Shown here one piece after another: positions 58,117 to 64,000 of a DNA stretch of 64,000 bases. The stretch lies in NCBI GenBank assembly GCA_035048495.1, contig CM068541.1:16189929-16253928 (forward strand). The letters are read 5' to 3'. The position numbers and the translations under genes were made by a program. The notes under the pieces were generated by a model. That model did not search any database, was not told the DNA's origin, and was given only the letters and a program-made list of their open reading frames with translations. The DNA comes from Euptelea pleiosperma (Eukaryota; Streptophyta; Magnoliopsida; Ranunculales; Eupteleaceae). The stretch's first letter is position 1; every line of letters begins with the position of its first letter.

Positions 58117-58260
58117 GCCTTAGTGGTGGTGGTGGTGGTGGCAGTAGAAGAAGAAGAAAGTAGTGGTGGTGGTGCAGTGGTTGTGGCGGCGGTGGTGGAA
58201 GAAGAAGAAGAAGAAGGCGGTAGTGGAGGTGTGGTTGTGGTGAAGAGTAAAGGCAATACC
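57680..58260. repeat. Large inverted repeat of CCA/CTT trinucleotides around (AG)n
   Basis: The left arm (57700-57840: 'accaccaccactgccttctt', 'accaccaccaaggcacct') is inverted at 58115-58250 ('aggtgccttagtggtggtgg', 'gtggtggtgcagtggttgtg'). A poly-AG run of 85 bases (58030-58114) and a 'cattggccaatgtcg'-like spacer lie between. Long ORFs in it are low-complexity artefacts. Confidence 0.6.
58030..58114. repeat. (AG)n microsatellite, 85 bp
   Basis: This is an uninterrupted AG dinucleotide run. Confidence 0.95.
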
Positions 58261-58409
58261 TTTATTTCTGATGAAGAGGCATTTAATGAATTAATAGGTT
58301 GCCGGTGAAGAAGAAAAGGCGTTTGCAACAGTCCAAAACTGTTGCAAATTGGCATTTTTGGTGTAACATATATTCAAAACTAAATTACGTTGCCATTTAA
58401 ATAAAAAAA

Positions 58410-59116
58410 GGGACGGGATATTGGCACCTGTGTTTTTGCTCATTAAACCCAAAAATCCCCCTCCCTCCTTTTTCACTCATCACACCCATAGAAAAAAAAA
58501 AACCCCCAAAAAATAGAAAAAAAACAGAGGAGGAGGAGAAGAAGAAGAAGAAGAGGAGGAGGAGGACGATGCTGCTACCATCACAGGTACGTCCCTCTCT
58601 CTCTCTCTTGCTCTCTCTCTCCCCCTCTCCCTCTCCAGGAGAAGAAGAAGAAGAAGAGGAGGAGGAGGACGATGCCGTTGCCATCGCAGGTACGTCTCTC
58701 TCTCTCTCTCTTGTTCCCTTTCCCTCTCCCTCTCACTGTCGATTCTAGGCTGCATCGGCAGCCCCCGAGGCCGAACTGCCGAGTGTGGCATTCCACACTC
58801 GGCCTCGGGGGCTGCTAAGGGTTGCCGAGTGTGGCATTCCACACTCGGCCTCAGGGGCTGTTGAGAGAGAGAGAGGGACAGAGAGAGAGAGAGAAAGATA
58901 GAGAGAGAGCAAGAGAGAGAGAGAGATAGAGAGAAGGAGAGACATACCTCCGGTGGTGGTAGCGGTGATGGCGTCCTCCTCTTCCTCTTCTTCTTCTCCT
59001 CTGTTTTTCCTCTTCTTCTTTGTTTTTTTTTTTTTAGTTTTTTTTTGTTTTTGGTGGATGGGTGTGATGAGTGTTGGGTCTACTGAGCGAAAACGCGGGT
59101 GCCAATATCCCGTCCC
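58410..59116. mobile_element. hAT-like element, 707 bp, TSD TAAAAAAA
   Basis: GGGACGGGATATTGGCACC faces GGTGCCAATATCCCGTCCC exactly, and the inverted ends extend over about 40 bp. The perfect 8-bp duplication TAAAAAAA lies at 58402-58409 and 59117-59124. The arms continue through GAA/GGA-rich and GA-rich tracts to a GC-rich centre with two hairpins (58778-58803, 58824-58849). It has no transposase. The perfect TIR suggests a young insertion. Confidence 0.75.
58750..58860. other. Twin GCCGAGTGTGG hairpins at the element centre
   Basis: GCCGAGTGTGG-CATT-CCACACTCGGC occurs twice (58778-58803, 58824-58849), each a perfect 11-bp stem with a 4-base loop. The first is embedded in an alternative longer pairing (GCAGCCCCCGAGGCCGA against TCGGCCTCGGGGGCTGC). 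Confidence 0.75.
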
Positions 59117-59124
59117 TAAAAAAA

Positions 59125-59990
59125 TGAGTTGTTCTAAGGTCACCTAACATTTAATGAGAGTTCTAGGCTACTTATAACCCTTTTAGGTATACATGTCACG
59201 ATGGTATTAGTGTTAGATAGTACAATATCTAAAAAAAAGATACAATTTTGGGTAATTTCCAAATATTGAGCCATTCCAAAATTATCAATGGCCCAAAATC
59301 GTTCCTATTTTGAAAAAATTAAGAATGGTTCAAAATTGTTCTAAAATGACTTTTTCTAGCGTAAATTTTATAATATATCATTTATTTTAGAGAGATTTTT
59401 AAAAAGACTAAAAGGTTTCATTTTCAAACCTTAACTATTCACCCATGTAATAGAAAAATTATGATCATTCGTTGAAAAATCTATATAAATCGGGGAAACA
59501 CGTTACCAAGTCAAGTGTATTATTCAAGCATACACCTTTTTAGTTAAAATTTTATCTTTTTTAATACTCTTATAAGGTTGAGGCCCTACCCTGACCTGGA
59601 CCTAGCCATTGAAGGTAGGCCTAGGGCTTAGCTAGTTCAGGCCCTCTAAGGGCTAGGGCCTCAACCTTATAAGTGAGGGTAGGGCTAGGCCTTACCCAGT
59701 CCCTTGGCAGCCCTAACCACAATATAAGTCACGTGGCACACTATTATTAGAGGACACTGACTGATATTCTCTTAAAAGTGCATTATTTTCAATATTATCC
59801 TTTAAGTATTATCGGATTCTCCTAAGTAAAACTTTCATTTTCATAAATTTTTTTACCGTAAGAGTTTCTCCATTATATAGAACACGTTTTTCTGGTCAAA
59901 ATTATGTTTTTTGCATGCATTAAACATATTTTTGAAAGTCTAGATTCAAAGTCGTTTTGATAAACATTCATGACGTGTTTTTATTGTCGC
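59125..59990. other. Intergenic, with a hairpin at 59570-59685
   Basis: TTATAAGGTTGAGGCCCTA (about 59571) and TAGGGCCTCAACCTTATAA (about 59663) are inverted, forming a 19-bp stem. Otherwise the region is AT-rich with no gene. Confidence 0.45.
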
Positions 59991-62340
59991 AGGAACTTGA
60001 TCATACGATTCTCAAGAATTAGGAGCCCGCGATCAACCACAAAGCCCACTATCAAAGCTTAAAGAGCCAACAGGCTATGCCATCAAGACACGAGCCAAGT
60101 GCAGGCGATGCCGGACCAAAGACCAAATGAGCGGAAGTGTTGATTTCCATGAAAATTGACCAAAAGATTAAAAGTCACAACACAAGACACAAGGTGTCAG
60201 CCTGCTCAATTGATGAAGCTTATGGAAGATGATATCATAAGACCAGGGGTTCGAAACCCTCCGCTATCCTTTTTCTCTCTTTTATCTTTTTTTTTCTCTC
60301 TCTGTCTCTAAACTTTAACCAACCCTCTTCTTCATCCAACGGCCTAAAAATCTACCATCTCGCCTTCTAACCAAAACCCTAGAATCCGACGGTCCATAGC
60401 ATTCTCTTAACATCGCAACCATCCACTTACCATCCGATCTTCGTGATCTTCAAATGGATCCAATGGCCACCACAGTTTCACTAACCCTAATCCATCCTAA
60501 CCACCACATCCTATCATCCTTCCTAAATCTAACGGCCTAAAATCTCTCCCCGTTCCCTCTAACCACAAGATCTTAACCCTCTAACATAATCTCTCTCAAT
60601 CCTTTGGCCGATCTCCTCTACTCGATTTATTTCTCTTCTCTCTAGGATCGATCCTCTCTCATCGACCATAATCTAACGGTCTTCCATTTCTCATCCTCAC
60701 TTAGAAATCCTAATCTCTAAAATATCTCCCCATTCTCCCTTTCATCTACCTTGGCTTATCCTCTCTCACCATGCACCACCATTTCCATTCTAAAAACTCA
60801 CTAAAAATCTAACAGCTCCCCATCCCTTGACCCTCTCAACCCTAATCCTCACTTTCTTTCACAACTCTTTCTCATCCCTTCACATAAAACAAATTAAACA
60901 AACCCCATTCCATTGAAGAGGATGGCCCACGGCCTCACTTGGCCAGCCCCCTTCTCTAAGCCGTCCAAGACTTCTCCCTCTCTTAATCTCCTATCTCCCT
61001 CTCACTACCCCATTTTTCCTACCAAACCCTAACCACCTGCAACTCTCCTCCTTCATCCAAGGTGCCTCCTGCACCTTGACAAGCCCTTCTCTCTCAAACC
61101 ATAAGTGGGTTCTTCCTCCACCTCCTTAGACAGCTTCTCCCCACCTCGATCATCCATGGTTGATACGCACAACTGTCAACGGTGATGTCCCACGACTCCA
61201 CCACATCTCTCCTCTCCTAACGGTGTTGCTCCACGACACTCTTCCACCTTCTCCGGCCAGTGTCTTCATCTCTCTCATTTTAACGTCCGACAGCTCCACC
61301 ACGATCTGCAACGCACCTGCCCCTCCTTCCTTCAACGTTGGTAGTTCCTCCTTCCTCTTCTCCACGATCGCTCCACCATCTGCCCAGTGTCTTCTCTATG
61401 CACCAAGCTCTCCACCTTGTTGTTGCATGTCTCCTCCCTTTGCTCCTCTAATTGCCTACAACCTCTTCTCTCTAAGGCTCCTCTTCTCAAGGCGTCTCCT
61501 TACTCCAAGGTAGCAAGGCAACAACGCTCCTCCCTTGGAGATCAAGTGGTCTACCTTCAAGGCCGTGCGCCTCCTCCTTGGCACTCCCACGGTGCTCCTC
61601 AACCTTCAACTATTGGCCTGCCTCTTCTCCAACGTCGTTCTCTCCTCTCCTTGGTAGCTTGACAAGCTACATCTCTTCTCCATGGCCCACTCCCTTGGAC
61701 GATCTCCTCCACCAAGGGTATTCATCATCATATATGTTCAACAAGCCACATACCTGCGTGATAGGGAGGTACGGTCCCAACCCCTTCTCTCCCCATGCGG
61801 TAAGCATCTCTTATCTCTTATTTCTCTAACCCTCTCTCATTTCTCACCCTTTCTCTCCATGGCCTTGCCGATTCTCTTCTCTAACTCTCTTTCACTTTCC
61901 CCTTCACCTCGTGGGGTGCTCTTCCTTCTCTTTTCCTATGATTCTCCAAAAGACCCCGCGTAATAGGCAAAATCACCCAAGGTTCTCACCTTTTCTCTCT
62001 CTAATTCCTCCTCTTCTCAATTGCTTTCTAGATAATCTTTATTTCTCAAAGTATTTTTAATTGCAAGCATTGTAAGTCAATTAATTAATGAATAAAGTTC
62101 ATTTCAATTTGTTTGCATTTTTTATCCTTAGTTGTTTACGAGTCTCTCTAAAAGCATGTTTTAAATCACTACTCACCCTTCACACCTCTCCGCATGCACT
62201 CTCTCCTTTATGTTTTTCTTTAATGTTGCTACCCTAACCCAAGTGTGGATATGATATCCCACTTACCTTGTTCTGCCAAGTTTACAGAAAACAGGATTAA
62301 AATATTGTTGATTTAGGGCTCAAATTCCAAATGATATAAA
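59990..62340. other. Pyrimidine-rich region, no gene supported
   Basis: The + strand from about 60270 to 61970 is strongly C/T-biased with repeated phrases such as 'atccaacggcctaaaa' and 'aaccctaatcc'. Several frames stay open for 80-117 codons because of composition, but no domain is visible. It may be the non-coding interior of a large retrotransposon derivative; that is inference. Confidence 0.3.
60202..60258 (+). repeat. tRNA-like pol III box pair (SINE-like)
   Basis: CTGCTCAATTGATG resembles a tRNA A box, and GGTTCGAAACC (60248-60258) fits the B-box consensus GGTTCGANNCC about 35 bp later. No full cloverleaf or A-tail was identified, so it is a fragment or coincidence. Confidence 0.3.
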
Positions 62341-62344
62341 AAAC

Positions 62345-63455
62345 CCTAATTTCATTGACCATATGGATGTTTGTTCCATCCCTAGCTAAGTGGACCTACA
62401 TACCAAAAAGCAGCCTAATTAGTGATTTTTAATCTTTGGATCTGAGTAACCCCATTAATTCTCAAAATCCATAATTAAAAATAAATAAAAATACTACTCT
62501 AATCAAATAGATAGAAATTACTAATTAGGCTGAATTTTGGTACATAGATCCAACTAGGGATGGGCCAAAGATCCATACGGTTGGTGATCTTTATGAGTAT
62601 GCCACATGTCTCATATTGTGGATCCTCATCATCGTTGATGAGGGACATCATCATCAAAGTTCTACTCCTTTGCCTATTTGTCCTCAACATAAAAAAAAAA
62701 CTCATTAATGAGCTCTCTCCCAAGGATTCAATACTACCCCTAAATGAACTCCTAATTACTTTCCATGCCATTTAGTGATCTTAAACCGTTTGGATCTTTG
62801 CACCCAAAATAATGCTCAAAATCTACGGTTAAAAATAAACCCATGAAAATGACCCCAATCGAATGCTTAGAAATCGTTAATCAAGCTGATTTTTTGCATG
62901 TGGGTTCACCTAGGGATGGGCCAAACATCCATACAGTTAGTGATCTCTAAGACTGTGCCACGTGTAAGGTGCACGTGGCGTCCCCTAATTTCTTATTAAT
63001 AAATAAACTTAATAGCAAAATATATTTTGCAAGGTAAATAAGTTACGTAACTTCTTAAAATCACATGGTCATCAATGGACAATTTTGTAAAACTCCCTAC
63101 TGTGTCACTTCACTTAATGGTACTAGGGGAATGCCACGTACGATGCACATGCACATTACACGTAGCACACTCGTAGAGATCACTCACCGTATATCGATAT
63201 CGGCCCATCCCTAAATGGACCTACATGAAAAAAATCAGCCTATTAATAATTTTTAAGATTTGATTGGAGTCATTTTTACAGGTTGATTTTTAATTGTAGA
63301 TTTTGAGCATTATATGGGTATTCAGATTCAAAGGTTTGAGTTCACTTAACAGGCTTATATAGGTCAACCTAGGGATGAGACAAATGTCCATGTGGTCAAT
63401 GGTCCCTAAGAGTGTGTCACGTGGCATATACTATTGTCCCTCATCATCACTGACG
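62345..63455. repeat. Three fold-back repeats, 'CCACCTAGGG' family
   Basis: Copies lie at about 62355-62660, 62775-62970 (left arm missing) and 63150-63460. Each shows 'aggtccacctagggatggg'-like arms, and the last two also end in 'gtgccacgtg'/'gtcacgtggc' words. No gene was seen. Confidence 0.5.
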
Positions 63456-63654
63456 AGGGATGTGTGCGTGTTGGACATCTTGAATAGTGCGGGGCGTACT
63501 CCAACTCAGGTTTGTCTTTTCTTTAGAAGAGAGGCATGCATTTTTTATGTAATCAGAATAGATGCATTTAATGAGGGAGGGTTCTGCCTTTGAAAGTAGA
63601 GAGGCTTTTTATTGTGTCACATGTGTGGCACCACCGGTTGTTGCTTTATAATAG

Positions 63655-63823
63655 TACTAGTGGGTGCCCCGTGCCATCGGCACTCCTCGACAAAGAATTT
63701 GCCAAAATTAGGTGAGTGGATGAGATCCAGCGTCTATTTGGGGGAGGATTAGATGGAGAGGCCATCGGCACTCCTCAACAAAGAATTTGCCAAAATCAGG
63801 TGAGTGGCGGAGATCCACTGTCC

Positions 63824-63855
<32 letters not shown>

Positions 63856-63990
63856 GGGGATTAGAGGAGGTATAAGTAGGGAAACAACCAATGTGTTTTG
63901 TTATATAGAATAGTAAATGGCCTATGCCCATGGCACTCCACGACAAAAGTGTTTGCAAAGGTGCCTTTGGCACTCAAACGATATAACGGA
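63655..63990. repeat. Direct copies of the 'GCCATCGGCACTCCTCGACAAAG' repeat
   Basis: Copies begin at about 63665, 63761 and 63923. They belong to the family at 8440-9150. A T10-G25 run (63825-63859) lies in the second copy. Confidence 0.5.
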
Positions 63991-64000
63991 CAGGGACGTT

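Noticed and set aside
57792..58842. Long minus-strand frames of Ser, Thr and Arg-Glu repeats
   Set aside because: They are translations of (AG)n and trinucleotide tracts inside inverted repeats.
60202..60270. A tRNA gene
   Set aside because: A and B box-like words are present, but no acceptor stem or anticodon arm can be folded by eye.
61160..61513. 117-codon frame in the pyrimidine-rich block
   Set aside because: Several frames are open because of base composition; there is no start context, domain or splice support.

Overview
The window is plant nuclear DNA from an angiosperm. It has GT-AG introns in conserved plant gene families, many miniature inverted-repeat elements, and PIF/Harbinger, LINE and LTR remnants. 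There is no prokaryotic or organellar gene order. Lineage cannot be fixed from sequence alone; an early-diverging angiosperm would fit, but that is only an impression. Exon boundaries come from reading splice sites and matching remembered protein families. No alignment was run.

Three host genes are supported, all on the + strand. (1) A four-exon p24-family cargo receptor of the early secretory pathway (2338-4652). (2) A six-coding-exon SCP1-like/SSP4-type CTD-phosphatase-like protein (CDS 20767-33589). It probably has a non-coding first exon ending at 10474, giving a locus of about 23 kb with a 10.2 kb leader intron. (3) A two-exon land-plant sn-2 glycerol-3-phosphate acyltransferase of the GPAT1 type (51949-53793). 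They do not form a cluster or pathway.

The rest is mostly transposon debris, and much of it can be delimited by target-site duplications (TSDs). The leader intron of the phosphatase gene holds a decayed 5.6 kb PIF/Harbinger element (11589-17173, TSD TTA) with a transposase and a MYB-like ORF, both broken, plus a possible captured exon pair. Other delimited insertions are hAT-like MITEs at 205-589, 791-1215 and 42555-42724; a Mutator-like element at 6462-6999 (9-bp TSD); a solo LTR at 18755-19449 (TSD AGAAC); Tourist/Harbinger-type elements at 32875-33301 and 56137-57017 (TSD TAA); a TIR element at 37832-38221; a Helitron-like insertion at 41122-41763; and a hAT-like element at 58410-59116 (TSD TAAAAAAA). 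LINE remnants lie at about 25230-25700 and 46240-47150. Five or so fold-back or tandem repeat families recur throughout.

I found no new multi-gene system. The most unusual signal is a hAT-like MITE family. Its members share the terminus CAAGGTTTAAAA and 8-bp TSDs, but their interiors are built from different short self-complementary words. Two near-perfect long hairpins (39279-39467, and the twin hairpins near 58778-58849) also deserve a second look.
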